Shown here: one piece after another, positions 47,468 to 59,000 of the stretch
Position numbering within the stretch: the first letter of the stretch is position 1
Layout of the letters: every line of letters starts with the position of its first letter
Assembly (NCBI RefSeq): GCF_037963835.1
Contig: NZ_CP150145.1
Coordinates: forward strand, 806,001 to 870,000
Reading direction: 5' to 3'
Source: Paenibacillus sp. FSL H8-0332
Lineage (GTDB): Bacteria; Bacillota; Bacilli; Paenibacillales; Paenibacillaceae
DNA length: 64,000 bases
Notes under the pieces: generated by a model
Seen by the model: the letters and a program-made list of their open reading frames with translations, nothing else
Told to the model about the DNA's origin: nothing
Databases searched by the model: none
Position numbers and translations under genes: made by a program

Positions 47468-49138
47468 TTGAAAGGCCGGTACTTGATGACAAAAATCCGA
47501 GGTTTTATCATTTTTTTAATCTTTCTTCTTGCAACAACTCCATCAGCAGCAGCGGCACAAAGCTCCAGCTATGCAGAAGCGCTTAACCACTTAGGATTGT
47601 TCAGTGGAACGGAGAATGGATATGAACTGTCGCGGGTGCCTACCAGGGCAGAATCCCTTGTAATGATGCTGCGTCTGTGGGGGAAGGAAGAAGAGGCCCT
47701 GAAAAGCACCTACAAAAATCCTTTTAATGATACGGGGTGGGAAAGCCGCTACGTGTCGTATGCCTATGCCAAGGGTGTAGTTAACGGAATTAATGAATAT
47801 CGTTTTGGCGGTAACCGGCCCATCTCGCTTAACCAATATTGTTCAATGGTTTTAAGGGTGTTGGGATATTCAGAAACAAAGGGCGACTTTACCTATGAAA
47901 CCGCGGTTTCTTTCGCCTCAATAGTTCTAGGAATAGATCTTACAAAAGAACGTGGATTCAATCGGGGAACTCTTGCAAAAATAAGCAGTTATGTTCTAAA
48001 CACAAGACCCAAAAACCAAATTGAAACACTAGGTCAAACCCTTAGTGCAACAAATGTTTTCACCACGCAAGCTTTAAACGAGGCAAGGTCACTTTGGGAG
48101 CAGGATAATAATCTGGATGGAGCGACGATTTTAATATATGCAGTGGGTTCTGACCTTGAATCACAGCAAGGACGGCTAACCGATGACTTGGAAGAAATTT
48201 TGCGAGGTCAGCCAAACCAAAATACGAAAATCCTGATGCAAACAGGCGGAACGCTCAAATATCACAACAAATATATGGCCGATGGAGCGTCCGAACGCTT
48301 TGAAGTTAGCCATGGACAACTTAAAAAGCACGAAAGCCACATCCAAACCGCCGCATCAGACCCTAGGACACTGAGGGATTTTCTTGTATGGGGCAAAACC
48401 GTTGCACCCAGTGAGCGTTATATCCTGATTCTATGGGATCATGGGTATGGTACAATGGGCGGATTTGGTGCAGACGAGCTAAATGAACGAACAACGATGA
48501 AGGTTTCGGAGCTTTCCAAAGCAATCGATTCATCAGATATGTATTTCGACTTAATCGTCTTTGATGCATGTCTTATGGGCACCGTTGAAACTGCCTATGC
48601 GCTTAGAGATCAGGGCAAATATCTCATAGCTTCTGAAGATTCAACCCCCGCAGCAGGCTTGTACTATACCACATGGATAGGTGCGATAGAGCGAAACCCA
48701 CAGATTAGCACTGAAAGAGTAGGGCGTTTAATTTTAGATTCCTTTACCCTTCATTCGGGGATTGAAGCTAAGATGCAAACAACCATGTCAATGATGAAGC
48801 TTTCTCAGGCGGAATCCTTGGTTAAGGCCATAGAACATGCAGAGTTTGATCTCTCACTAACAGACCTTGCAAACCGCTCAGAGCTATTAGGCAAAAACGA
48901 AGGGATATTTGATCAATATGATCTTATAGAGCTCATGGGCCAATCATCAGAAGTCACTGCTGCAGCCCAAGCACTTGCCTTCGAAGTAAGAAATTCAGCA
49001 GGCTATAACCATCGCAACGGTGTGGCTTTATATTTCCCTAACAGAAAAATCGCACAAACAAATGAAATGAAAGAAGAACTACAAGCCATTGGCCTTAGCT
49101 CAAAGTATATAGAAACTATTTTCAACGGTAAGCTGTAA
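47468..49138 (+). CDS. Secreted SLH-domain clostripain-family (C11) cysteine protease
   Basis: A 556-residue exported protein. Signal peptide about 1-30 (GFIIFLIFLLATTPSAAAA). Residues about 33-180 hold degenerate SLH repeats (FNDTGWESRYVSYAYAKGVV, NGINEYRFGGNRPIS) that would bind the cell-wall polymer. Residues about 215-556 form a clan CD, family C11 peptidase: catalytic His325 in LWDHGYGTMGG and Cys368 in FDACLMGTVETAY. Clostripain relatives cut after Arg and are often Ca-dependent. Start TTG 47468 has AAGGGG 7 bases upstream; ATG 47486 is an alternative. First gene of a same-strand set with two giant secreted proteins and a cohesin/SLH anchor; a role in processing those proteins is inference. 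Confidence 0.85.
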   Translation: MKGRYLMTKIRGFIIFLIFLLATTPSAAAAQSSSYAEALNHLGLFSGTENGYELSRVPTRAESLVMMLRLWGKEEEALKSTYKNPFNDTGWESRYVSYAYAKGVVNGINEYRFGGNRPISLNQYCSMVLRVLGYSETKGDFTYETAVSFASIVLGIDLTKERGFNRGTLAKISSYVLNTRPKNQIETLGQTLSATNVFTTQALNEARSLWEQDNNLDGATILIYAVGSDLESQQGRLTDDLEEILRGQPNQNTKILMQTGGTLKYHNKYMADGASERFEVSHGQLKKHESHIQTAASDPRTLRDFLVWGKTVAPSERYILILWDHGYGTMGGFGADELNERTTMKVSELSKAIDSSDMYFDLIVFDACLMGTVETAYALRDQGKYLIASEDSTPAAGLYYTTWIGAIERNPQISTERVGRLILDSFTLHSGIEAKMQTTMSMMKLSQAESLVKAIEHAEFDLSLTDLANRSELLGKNEGIFDQYDLIELMGQSSEVTAAAQALAFEVRNSAGYNHRNGVALYFPNRKIAQTNEMKEELQAIGLSSKYIETIFNGKL

Positions 49139-49185
49139 AGGCTGATCGTTATCCAGAATGTGGTCTTATAACAAGGAGGTATTTT

Positions 49186-52100
49186 ATGAAGAAGATTTTA
49201 AGCTTGATGCTGGTACTTTCGCTTCTCGCATCAGTAACGCCTGTTTATGCGAATGTAGCAACAGAGTACGCCTATATGTTTGGTGTGAAAACAGGAGGAA
49301 ACGATGACGGCGGAACAGGTGATGAGATTCACATGGGCGTGAGTACCTATGAATCTGGACTACCCTCTGATCATGCAGCAAATCTTGGCGGAGCTCCCGC
49401 TTGGTCTGATATAAAACATACCTTTAAAATGCAAAATATTCCACCATGGAGAATGAATGAATTCGTTTTTTGGCTGGTGGGCAGTAATGACTGGTACGGT
49501 GAATCTGTGGATTTGTATCTTCCCTATCTTGAGGGGAATACCAATCCAGAGAAGGTAATGACCATTCCAATACACTCATGGACAAAAGGCAAGGACAGAC
49601 TGTATCATGACATTTCGGACGTAACCAAAAGAAAATTCACAGATATAGGCTATGTTGACGAGCTTGGAGGAGAGTTCTATCTGGATGCGAATTCGTCAGA
49701 CTCTGAACGTGTAGAGTGGAACAAATATGTCAGAGATCAATATGGTTATTATGACATCATGCAATATGAGGATGCTCCTGTGTTCAGCTATACTGTTTCG
49801 GACGACTCTGTAGGCAGGGATTGGTTAACATTCCAGGAACCAACCAAAACAAAAACGTTTCAGTTAGATATTGACCGCAAGAAGCTTCACGATCAAATGG
49901 TTGCACAGAACAAAGCAGAGATTTCGCTAACCTACAGGGTGGCGCTGCTTGCCCAGTCTACCAATGCTGAAAGTCTCGGGGGGACCTTTGCCCATACAAG
50001 CTCAGGAAATCCCGAAGTTAAAACCTATTTAACAACAAAGATAGGGCAAGCGGATTACTATTATAAAGATGTAACTTATACGTTCTATCGTAGTATATAT
50101 AACCTCGGCAACCCTGATATCAATCAGACTGTTACCTATTCGCCGAGCCAGGACAACCGATATCTGAATCGGAAATTGACAGATGTTAACATCACAGTTG
50201 AAGCGGTTTCCATTCATAAAAAAGCCATGACGCAAGAAATTAAAACGGAGCTGATCACCAACTTCCAAGCCACGCCTTTGTTATATATTGGGAACAATAC
50301 GACAACACCGCTTGCCAACCTAACCATGACCAAACTGCAGGGCAATGACGGCAAACCAAACGGCAAACTTCAGTTCACCGGACAAGTGCCGCTGGATGTT
50401 AGTGCAGTTGAAAGCGAGGGCATAAGGCTTCAGCTTGACAACGTATCTACCCATCTAACGAAAAAAGGCCGGGCTCAGGCCTATCATTTGGAAAATCCAA
50501 CTCCAGAATCAGCAACATCACAAAGTTTTTATTTCTCAACTCACAAAGTGGACACAAAAACACCAACTGTAAGAGTGACCGATAAAAATGGAAATGACCT
50601 GGTGGGGGCAGATTCCATTCAAAACAACATCAAAAAGCTGCATGAATTTTATATGGTTGCCAGCGAAACACTCTATCCAGACGGAAATGTCGCCCACAGC
50701 GAGTCGAATCAAAACTATTTTAATTATGAGCTGTACAAGAAAACTGGTGATTCCTATGAACCGGCCATGACCCGAATCACAAACTTTGACGGTACAGGAA
50801 ACAGAGCAAGAGTTACCGCACCTATTAACACGCAGGTTATCAATGGCGTTAGCCTAAAACTAAGTCCAATCGATCGGGCGGAAGGCGAATTCAAGCTTCG
50901 GCTGTATGGATGGGATCAAGCTGACAATCCGCTTGGCGGAGATGCCGGATATGCAGAAATTGAAAATATCAAAATCGATAATCTGGCTCCGCGAGTGACC
51001 GTAAACGAAACGGTACATCCGCAAGATGCACAGCTTCGCAAAAGAAATGACTATCGCTTTGAAATGAACGACCTTGAGCAAAGCAATAACGGCTGGTCAA
51101 GGACTTATTATACCTTTATGAACGGAATTACGGCGCCACCTGACACGCCAATCAATCAAATTAAACCTGCCTCCACAGAAATTGCTTCAACTCAAGGGCT
51201 GTGGGCATTCGTAGACTCAGAAGGGGATAGCACAACTGCCATGCTATCCATTCCAAAAGGGGACAACTATGAGGGAACTCTCTATTATTTCACAGTAGAC
51301 TCACTTGGAAACGATTCTAGAAACGAGCAAGCATCAAGATACTATAAAAAATCTGTGAGTATTTTCAATGGAAATGTTGCCGACACCCTCCATACGGAGG
51401 ATTCAAGTCTTCCAAAGCCGTATTTTGACATTAGCTTTGACGTAAGCAATTCAAACCTTGAAACGAGTTATCGGTGGATTTCTGATCCTGGCAATGACAA
51501 AAGCTTTACGCAAAAATTTAGAGTATACGAATCAAGCGATGATGTTGGTGCAGCTGAAAAAACTAATCTTAGCGGAACCAAAGTTTTGATGGACGGGAGA
51601 TATATACTGGAATATCGTGTGAAAAATAAACAGTCTGGTAACACTGCCGAATTTTCACAAGTATACACGTATGACGCCTATTCCCCGGAGATTAAATATA
51701 CCGCAGGAAGTCAGCACGATCATTTCAAATCATCACAACAGTTTAACGTGAAAGTGACAGACCGCAGTGGAATTGCAAGTGCATATTACTATTTATCTAA
51801 GCCAGACTCAGAGATCAGAATTGAAGAGTTGCCAAACTATCCGCTGACTCTGACAATGGACAGTGACAATATAGCCCAGGTTAATCAGACCTTGACCCTG
51901 ACAGGACTTCCAACAGGTGCGTACAGCATTGTTGTTGTGGCCAAAGACCCGCATGGCAGAGAAAGCAAAAAGGTTTCCCCATACTTTGGCATGAGGTCAG
52001 AAGCTGCAATCATTGACACATTGAACTTTACGGAGCCAAAGACTTTAAACGGAATGGGTACAACAACGGATGGAACCTATAGTGTCTATGCTGTTTTGAA

Positions 52101-55100
52101 TGAACCGCATGCAGCATGGACTTCTGATAGCGCATTGAAATATCAAAAACCGGTATATTATGCAACAACGGACGGCATGCCAACAGATAACGGCGCTTTA
52201 GTTTCTGAGTTTACAGCGAGCAACAATTCCGGTGGGAATTATGCCTTTACACTCGACACACCGGTTCCGCTTGAAGAAGGTGTCAACACCATCTACTTCC
52301 AGTTTGGACTCATCAATGCTCCTGCTGACGACAAACCTGAATTTTTAACAGAAGCAAGACCGCTCACCATTCTTTATGATAGCCAGGCACCAACCTTTGA
52401 ATTGCCGGACTATAGCACCATTCAGCCAACAAACGCATCCGTGACAGCAACAATCATCGCAAGTGATGCTGGCACAGGGATTAGCAAACTGACAGTTGCA
52501 CCAGAGGATGCAGACAAAATCACGGTTTCTCCATATACAGACGGTGCATTCACAGTAACGGTAAGCGAAAACATCACAACAAAACTGATCCTGTCTGATG
52601 AGCTTGGAAATCGTGTTCTTGTTCCTATTTCCGTATCTAACATTGACCGGGCAGCTCCATCTGCGCTTGCTTCAAGTAACATCGTGACCAAAGGAGCAAG
52701 ACAAGATGGTGTGGTTACAGTTGATGTCTCAGACAAGAACGATACAACCGTTTCATTCGCGCTTATTCAAGACCCCGCAGACAACCATATTCTAACCGAA
52801 GCGGACTATGCGTTGTTTCAATCAAGCCATTCCGTGGAAATGCAGAGTAGTCCGGTAATCATTAATGGCGCAGGCAATAAACAGAAAACCTACACCATTG
52901 AGTTGAAGGGGCTTAGTGAAAGCTATGCCATTGGGGTCAAAGCTGTCGACACAGCAGGAAATGAGACTGAAAAAGTGTTCTTTGACTCAAAACTGGACCT
53001 GGTTGACGCGGAGGCATCCATTGTAAGTGTCAGCGCAAACCCTGCAACAACAAAAACCACCGCAACGGTTAGCGTTTATTTTAACGTTCCAGTCACCGTG
53101 ATGCCTAACGCACCTGTAGAGGGTGATGTTGTGGGTGAAATGGCAAGGTCGAACCTTCTGTATACAGGACTTCTAACAACATCGGCTGACTACGTAATGG
53201 ACTACGAGGTTGTAATTCAAAACAATAATAAAATCAGCCTCTATATTCAGGATGAAGTTGGAAGGGATAGCGTTCTAGAATTCACGCCTGATGTTAATTT
53301 CGTTACAGGATTTGATATTTCAGGTCATGTAGAGAAAAATGGTCAAACGATCCAAAACGGCGGGTTCATATCCTATAACCAGGGCGATAAGCTTTACTAT
53401 GTTGTCGTTCCGGAACCAAAGTATTCCGGACAATATTTCTTTGTTGAAAATGCAGTGTTATCCGGATTAGAACTCAATACAGAGCTAAGTGTTCCTGACC
53501 CTTCATTTACAGAGGAAGAAGGAAGAACAGCTTATTCAAAGCTGGTATTTGAAGCGCTAAGAGACGGAAAAACAACAAAATCAGCTTATTTCGAGTCATA
53601 CACGGCAGAAGGTATGGAAGCTGACCGGATGGAAGATGAATATGTTGCCATTACAGTGGTTGACGAAACTGCACCAGCTGCAAAGGTGGACTATTCGATG
53701 ACGGAGTCAACCAACCAGAGTGTTACCGCAACACTTTCTGTATATGACCCGGAAAGCGGGATTTTGAAACTTGAGCGTTCGTATGACGGCATAAGCTTTA
53801 GCCCCATTGAATCGATTGTTTCGCATACCGAAACCTTCGAGCAGAATGCAACGGTATATTTCAAAGTGACAAACAAAGCCGGAATAGAAACGATCGTGCC
53901 AGTCACCGTGTCAAACATTGATAAAACGCCAATCACACAAGACACACACTACAAGGTTGAATACAGCTATGAGAACTATCTTGGGAACTGGGTTCCAATC
54001 ACAGAAGGAAAAGCCTATAGAAGGGTTATGGCAACGCTCAAGTTTACCGGAGGCGGAAAAACTCTTTCGATGACAAACAACAACGCAGCCTTCTCAAGGA
54101 CTCTAACTGAGGATAATAACACCTTCACATTTGAGTTTAGGGATCAATCGGGCAACACAGGTTCTCATACGGTTAGCTATAACCAGTTTGACAACACCAT
54201 TGGACAAACATCCTATGTGTTATCGAATACGGCCAAGACCAACAAAAATATCTTTGCAACGATCACTTTAACGGATGATTCAGGTGAAATCGCATTTGCA
54301 GAGGTGAAGAAGGGCGATGTGGTCTATCCCTTCAAAGGGGAGCCGCTTGAGAATGAATATGTCGTTGAACTGGACAGCTCAGGAATTTATAATGTGACAG
54401 CCTATGACTACGCTGGAAACCGTTGGACGACACCGATCACCGTCTCAAACATTAATAAGGTAGCGCCTACTGCAATCGCAAGGACTTACAGCACGCCACC
54501 AACCACCATTACTGCACAAAGCGTGAATGTGGAGTTGACACAGTTCAGCAAGGATATCAAAACGATTACAGTCACTGGTGTAGAACCTACCGGAAGCCTA
54601 ACTGCCAACGATATCGTACATATCCCCGGCACAAAAGCTGTTCGGTTTAGAAAAAATGGTACAGTGTCCATGTTCTTTGTTGACGACTATGGCAACGAAG
54701 GACAGGAAGTGATTACCATATCGAATATTGTGTCCACACCGCCGCAAATCAAAGCCACTGCAACATTAGCTGAAGATAAGCTGAGCGTGAATGTAACCTT
54801 TGATCAAATCCGTGACAGTGACGGCGTTCCGCTGGACATTCTTAGAAAACTAACAGAGCTTACCGTTTCTTATCGTGGATATGAACATGCACTTCTGACT
54901 GAAGTGAAGGACGAGTCCGGCGATGCCCTGTCCTATAAAGAGGCAGTAATCAACGTTAAAACTAACGGAGAGCACGTCTTTCAAGTTAGGGACCAAACAG
55001 GCATCACGCAAAAAATTCTCGTAACGGTTGAAGGAATTGAAGTGGGCGGCCCAAGGGTTAAAGAAGTTCGCTGGACATACAAATATCTCGAAAAGAACCA

Positions 55101-56004
55101 AAGTGGTGAGTGGGTGGAAAAGGATCATCAAAACAAGATTGTTGTTGGTGTTGACACCTCTGGAAAAGAAGAAGGATATGTTGTGGGAATCGACAAGAAC
55201 CCGGCAACAAACCAGAATGTGAATGTCACGGTAATCACGGATAAAGATGCTAAACTCGTGGGCGGAAACGATCCTTGGGAACAAGAGAAGTCAATGAACT
55301 ATAGAGAAAATGGACTTTACAATTTTAACCTTGAAGGAAGAACAGGGACCTATACCTCGTATGGTGTTGACATTGGGCTAATCGACAAAACACCCCCTGT
55401 GCTAAAACTTAAAAATGGTGAAGAGCTAATCTTCATCGAAGGCATGACGCCTAAAAAAGATGCCTCCATTGCCTATGACAAGTCTAAGCTTCTAGACTTC
55501 GAAGCATGGGATATGGTTGCGGGTAAAAAGGTCGACCTGACGAACCGGGTCACCATAAGCTATGGAACTGGCGGGCGGGTGTTTAACCCTGACAACATCT
55601 TAGCAAATGAATTTGTTCGCTCGAACCCGTACTATATCGACTATACCGTAAGAGATGATGCAGGGAATCAAACCACCATTCGCCGGACCGTTCGCCTTGT
55701 GGGTCTTTATGACACCATAGCTCTTGTGAACGGCGTTATGCCAGACAGCTCAAATGCTGCGTCCGTTCTTGGAAACAAGGTTGAAATTTCATTGAAGAAC
55801 TTTTCCGGGATCTCGTATGCACGTTATGAAAAAGGTGTCTTAACACAAGGTCAGATGAAAACAAAAGGTACTGTCCTGCAGGAGAAAAGCGGAGTGTATA
55901 CCCTCGATAATGTTACGAGCGGCTGGTACACCGTATATATCCAAACGGATAAACGCGACTATTTCAACATTCATGTATATGTCTCAAATCAAGGAGGGAA
56001 ATAG
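49186..56004 (+). CDS. Giant secreted Ig-like multidomain protein (2272 aa)
   Basis: Signal peptide 1-22 (MKKILSLMLVLSLLASVTPVYA). The N-terminal 480 residues or so are beta-rich and match nothing I recognise. From about residue 480 on, Ig-like modules follow each other, with recurring ends such as VSNIDRAAP (near 1146), VSNIDKTP (near 1571), VSNINKVAP (near 1749), ISNIVSTPP (near 1842) and LIDKTPP (near 2063), and internal D-x-x-G-N turns (DTAGNE, DYAGNR, DDAGNQ). There is no LPXTG, SLH, dockerin or TM segment, so its attachment is unknown. AAGGAGG precedes the ATG. The next gene starts 3 bp after its stop. Likely adhesin or extracellular scaffold; the function is not known. Confidence 0.8.
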   Translation: MKKILSLMLVLSLLASVTPVYANVATEYAYMFGVKTGGNDDGGTGDEIHMGVSTYESGLPSDHAANLGGAPAWSDIKHTFKMQNIPPWRMNEFVFWLVGSNDWYGESVDLYLPYLEGNTNPEKVMTIPIHSWTKGKDRLYHDISDVTKRKFTDIGYVDELGGEFYLDANSSDSERVEWNKYVRDQYGYYDIMQYEDAPVFSYTVSDDSVGRDWLTFQEPTKTKTFQLDIDRKKLHDQMVAQNKAEISLTYRVALLAQSTNAESLGGTFAHTSSGNPEVKTYLTTKIGQADYYYKDVTYTFYRSIYNLGNPDINQTVTYSPSQDNRYLNRKLTDVNITVEAVSIHKKAMTQEIKTELITNFQATPLLYIGNNTTTPLANLTMTKLQGNDGKPNGKLQFTGQVPLDVSAVESEGIRLQLDNVSTHLTKKGRAQAYHLENPTPESATSQSFYFSTHKVDTKTPTVRVTDKNGNDLVGADSIQNNIKKLHEFYMVASETLYPDGNVAHSESNQNYFNYELYKKTGDSYEPAMTRITNFDGTGNRARVTAPINTQVINGVSLKLSPIDRAEGEFKLRLYGWDQADNPLGGDAGYAEIENIKIDNLAPRVTVNETVHPQDAQLRKRNDYRFEMNDLEQSNNGWSRTYYTFMNGITAPPDTPINQIKPASTEIASTQGLWAFVDSEGDSTTAMLSIPKGDNYEGTLYYFTVDSLGNDSRNEQASRYYKKSVSIFNGNVADTLHTEDSSLPKPYFDISFDVSNSNLETSYRWISDPGNDKSFTQKFRVYESSDDVGAAEKTNLSGTKVLMDGRYILEYRVKNKQSGNTAEFSQVYTYDAYSPEIKYTAGSQHDHFKSSQQFNVKVTDRSGIASAYYYLSKPDSEIRIEELPNYPLTLTMDSDNIAQVNQTLTLTGLPTGAYSIVVVAKDPHGRESKKVSPYFGMRSEAAIIDTLNFTEPKTLNGMGTTTDGTYSVYAVLNEPHAAWTSDSALKYQKPVYYATTDGMPTDNGALVSEFTASNNSGGNYAFTLDTPVPLEEGVNTIYFQFGLINAPADDKPEFLTEARPLTILYDSQAPTFELPDYSTIQPTNASVTATIIASDAGTGISKLTVAPEDADKITVSPYTDGAFTVTVSENITTKLILSDELGNRVLVPISVSNIDRAAPSALASSNIVTKGARQDGVVTVDVSDKNDTTVSFALIQDPADNHILTEADYALFQSSHSVEMQSSPVIINGAGNKQKTYTIELKGLSESYAIGVKAVDTAGNETEKVFFDSKLDLVDAEASIVSVSANPATTKTTATVSVYFNVPVTVMPNAPVEGDVVGEMARSNLLYTGLLTTSADYVMDYEVVIQNNNKISLYIQDEVGRDSVLEFTPDVNFVTGFDISGHVEKNGQTIQNGGFISYNQGDKLYYVVVPEPKYSGQYFFVENAVLSGLELNTELSVPDPSFTEEEGRTAYSKLVFEALRDGKTTKSAYFESYTAEGMEADRMEDEYVAITVVDETAPAAKVDYSMTESTNQSVTATLSVYDPESGILKLERSYDGISFSPIESIVSHTETFEQNATVYFKVTNKAGIETIVPVTVSNIDKTPITQDTHYKVEYSYENYLGNWVPITEGKAYRRVMATLKFTGGGKTLSMTNNNAAFSRTLTEDNNTFTFEFRDQSGNTGSHTVSYNQFDNTIGQTSYVLSNTAKTNKNIFATITLTDDSGEIAFAEVKKGDVVYPFKGEPLENEYVVELDSSGIYNVTAYDYAGNRWTTPITVSNINKVAPTAIARTYSTPPTTITAQSVNVELTQFSKDIKTITVTGVEPTGSLTANDIVHIPGTKAVRFRKNGTVSMFFVDDYGNEGQEVITISNIVSTPPQIKATATLAEDKLSVNVTFDQIRDSDGVPLDILRKLTELTVSYRGYEHALLTEVKDESGDALSYKEAVINVKTNGEHVFQVRDQTGITQKILVTVEGIEVGGPRVKEVRWTYKYLEKNQSGEWVEKDHQNKIVVGVDTSGKEEGYVVGIDKNPATNQNVNVTVITDKDAKLVGGNDPWEQEKSMNYRENGLYNFNLEGRTGTYTSYGVDIGLIDKTPPVLKLKNGEELIFIEGMTPKKDASIAYDKSKLLDFEAWDMVAGKKVDLTNRVTISYGTGGRVFNPDNILANEFVRSNPYYIDYTVRDDAGNQTTIRRTVRLVGLYDTIALVNGVMPDSSNAASVLGNKVEISLKNFSGISYARYEKGVLTQGQMKTKGTVLQEKSGVYTLDNVTSGWYTVYIQTDKRDYFNIHVYVSNQGGK

Positions 56005-56007
56005 GCA

Positions 56008-59000
56008 ATGACGTTCTATAGAACAATGAAACGCAGCGTAGCTGCAGCTATTATTCTATCCATGCTTTTCACTTTTGCAAGTTTCCCTGTTCATGCTGAC
56101 GCCAGTAATGCGGATTATTCCATTGCGAACGAATTTATGAAATATTCAATCAATTCAAAAACGGGTGGTTTCTCCATCGAAACCATTGATGGTCATCCAC
56201 AAAAAGCGTTTGACAACAACCTTCCGCTTCTTTATAAGGAAGATACAGCAAGGAGCAATGGAACATCCTTCACAACCGTTCGTATCGACGGAAAGGATTT
56301 TATTTTCGGTCAGGAATATGGCTGGTTTGGAATCGATACAAAGCTTCATGAACCTGTAGTCTCAGAGCAAAACAGGCTTTTAACCATTGCATGGGACATT
56401 AAGGGCTATACCATCACACAAAAGGTATCCATTTCGATTGACCCTAACAACTCAAGGACTGGCAACATTGGTGTTTCTTATGATGTGAAAAATAACAATG
56501 CCACAGCCGGAACGGTGGGGATTCGGCTTCTTTTAGACAACGCGCTTGGTTCAGAAATTGATGCACCTTATGTGTTGGTTAATCCGTCGCAACCGACAAT
56601 CGTTGAAACCGAATATAGCGGTGACCACCTTCCGCAGCAAATTAGATATGTTGATTCTCTTTCAGCTTCGAACAAGACAGCTTATGCCCTCTTGTCCGGC
56701 TGGAGCGGCAACAAGGATGTAAACGTTGATAAAGTGATTGTCGGGCACTGGATTAATCTTGCAAACACAAGATACGATTATACACCAAACCCTAGTGTTG
56801 ACTTTACTAATTACTCCAACAAATATTTAGTTCCTGACACTGCAACGGCTTATTATTGGAATGAAAAATCAATTGAGCCGGGTCAAGTCAGAATTTCTGA
56901 AATGCTCTATGGTATCGGTAACTTTGCTGAACAAACCAAAAAGGAGCATGTATCCATAGGGATCCACACTGAACAAGTATTACTTACTAACGACAAAAAA
57001 GCTTATGAAAACAATGGTGTTATTAAAGCAAATGTAGTCATTGACAATAGTGTCTCAGGAGCAAAAGAACTTATAGAACCCATTGTGAAGCTTAGCCTCG
57101 AAGAGGGACTTGTGTTTGCAGCCACGAATACACGGGAATACACGGTGAAGATTTCGGGCGGTCTTAACATTGGAACGGTGTTTGATATTCCGGATGTTGA
57201 CATTATTGCAGAGACACAGTCTATGATCACATCAAAACGTCTGGTCGTTTCGTTAAACGCAACAGAAATTATTGATGCTAGCACAAATAAAGTGGTTGAC
57301 TATAGTGCAAACACAAACATTTTGATTCCAGCAGTGGAAGGAAAGCTCCCGGAAGTTTCAATGAAGCATGTTTTCCCGGCGGCAGTTTATTATGAAGGTG
57401 ACAAAAACCTTACCGTTTCTGGCGATATGAAGGTTCTGATGGAGGCCCTTTCGGGGAGTGACGGATGGAGTCTGTACCTTGTTCCATCATCCAGCGCTGA
57501 GGCTGTTCTGATTGACAAAAGAAAAATAAGTTTTGTTGAGGAAGGTCAAACGCTTGCCTTCTCAACGAATCAGACGTTGGCGGTTGGAAAGTATGACATT
57601 GAATTTAGATTTACGAATCAACAGCTGATCGATGCCTTCGGTACAAAAATCCAAGCCACAACTAAAGTGGACGTCACCAATAAAATAGCGGATAAAAGTG
57701 CAAGCTACGGTATTGTTTCGCTAGTCCGATTCACAGACGCTGCAAACAACAGACAGTTATATGATTATATTAGTTTTACAAACGAAGATGTAATGAAGAA
57801 ATTTATATCCGGCGGCGTGAAAAAAGATGGCATTCTTCACAAAGAAATAGCATTTGAAGAAAATAAAACAGAAATTCTGTTGACCCTTCGCGGAAAAATC
57901 AGGCTTATGGATACGGGTAAAGAAAAATATTACTCTGCCAGCAGAGCCGATGGCGATATTACCATCAACAGCATCCTGACCTATGACAGCAACGAAGCTC
58001 TTAAGATGACCGTTGACAACGAGGGTGCAAAGCTAGAAGGCGATGGTACCGTCAAAGTGATCAACTCGATTAATATTTGGCATAATAAGTGGCATTTCGA
58101 AGTGAGCAATGGAACTAAATATACCCTGGATCGGGAGGCTGTTGCCGAGAAGACTGCTCAAGCATTTGAACTTCAGCTCGGAGATGCCGGTTATATGCTG
58201 CAGAATATTGCAGGGTTCTTGATCAATATTAAATATGGTGTGATGACCCAGGACGATGATGATTTCGGAATCAGCTTTGGCGGAAGAATTTCAATGCCGT
58301 TAAAAGCTGCTGATCCATCTAAGGGTGAGGAGCATTATGATTATAAAGGCTCGCTAACAGCGAACGTTCAAGATGTTCTCTATGGAAGTAAAGACAGCAA
58401 AATTGGTTTTGTTGGCATTAACACAACACTGTCTGTAGCCCTGCCCAAAGATATATTAGGCCCGTTAGTAGGAAACGAAGCCGGTGTTAAGGCGGATATA
58501 ACCATTAATACCATTGATGATATTTATAGCATTGATGCCGGTGTTTCCGTTACCATGCTGGAAGTAGAAGGGTCACTGGCACTGAAGAAGGTTCCTATTA
58601 ACGAAGTTCCCAAGATGATGCTGGACAAGCTCACCTTCTTTTTAGCGCCATCCACAATGAAAGTTCCTGTGGTTGCACCTTATGTATTTATCACAGGCCT
58701 TGGCGGAGGAATTTCAAACCTTGCAGATACCGTTGCCGGAGAACCGGCAGGTGAACTTCCACCCCTCACCATCCATCTTCAAACAAGGCTTTTAATTAAT
58801 GCCATTATTGTAGGCGACTTTAAGCTGGATGCTAAACTATCCGGTCTTGCCATAGAAGGCAGCGGCCACTTGGAGAAAGACGAAGAGGGAAGGCTTCTTA
58901 ATATTCAAGCGGGAATGAATGTTCAATGGATCTCGCCGTTTCAACTCAATGCCTTCGGCAGCATCAGTATTCATGCCGGAGCCATTCGTGGCGGGATAAC

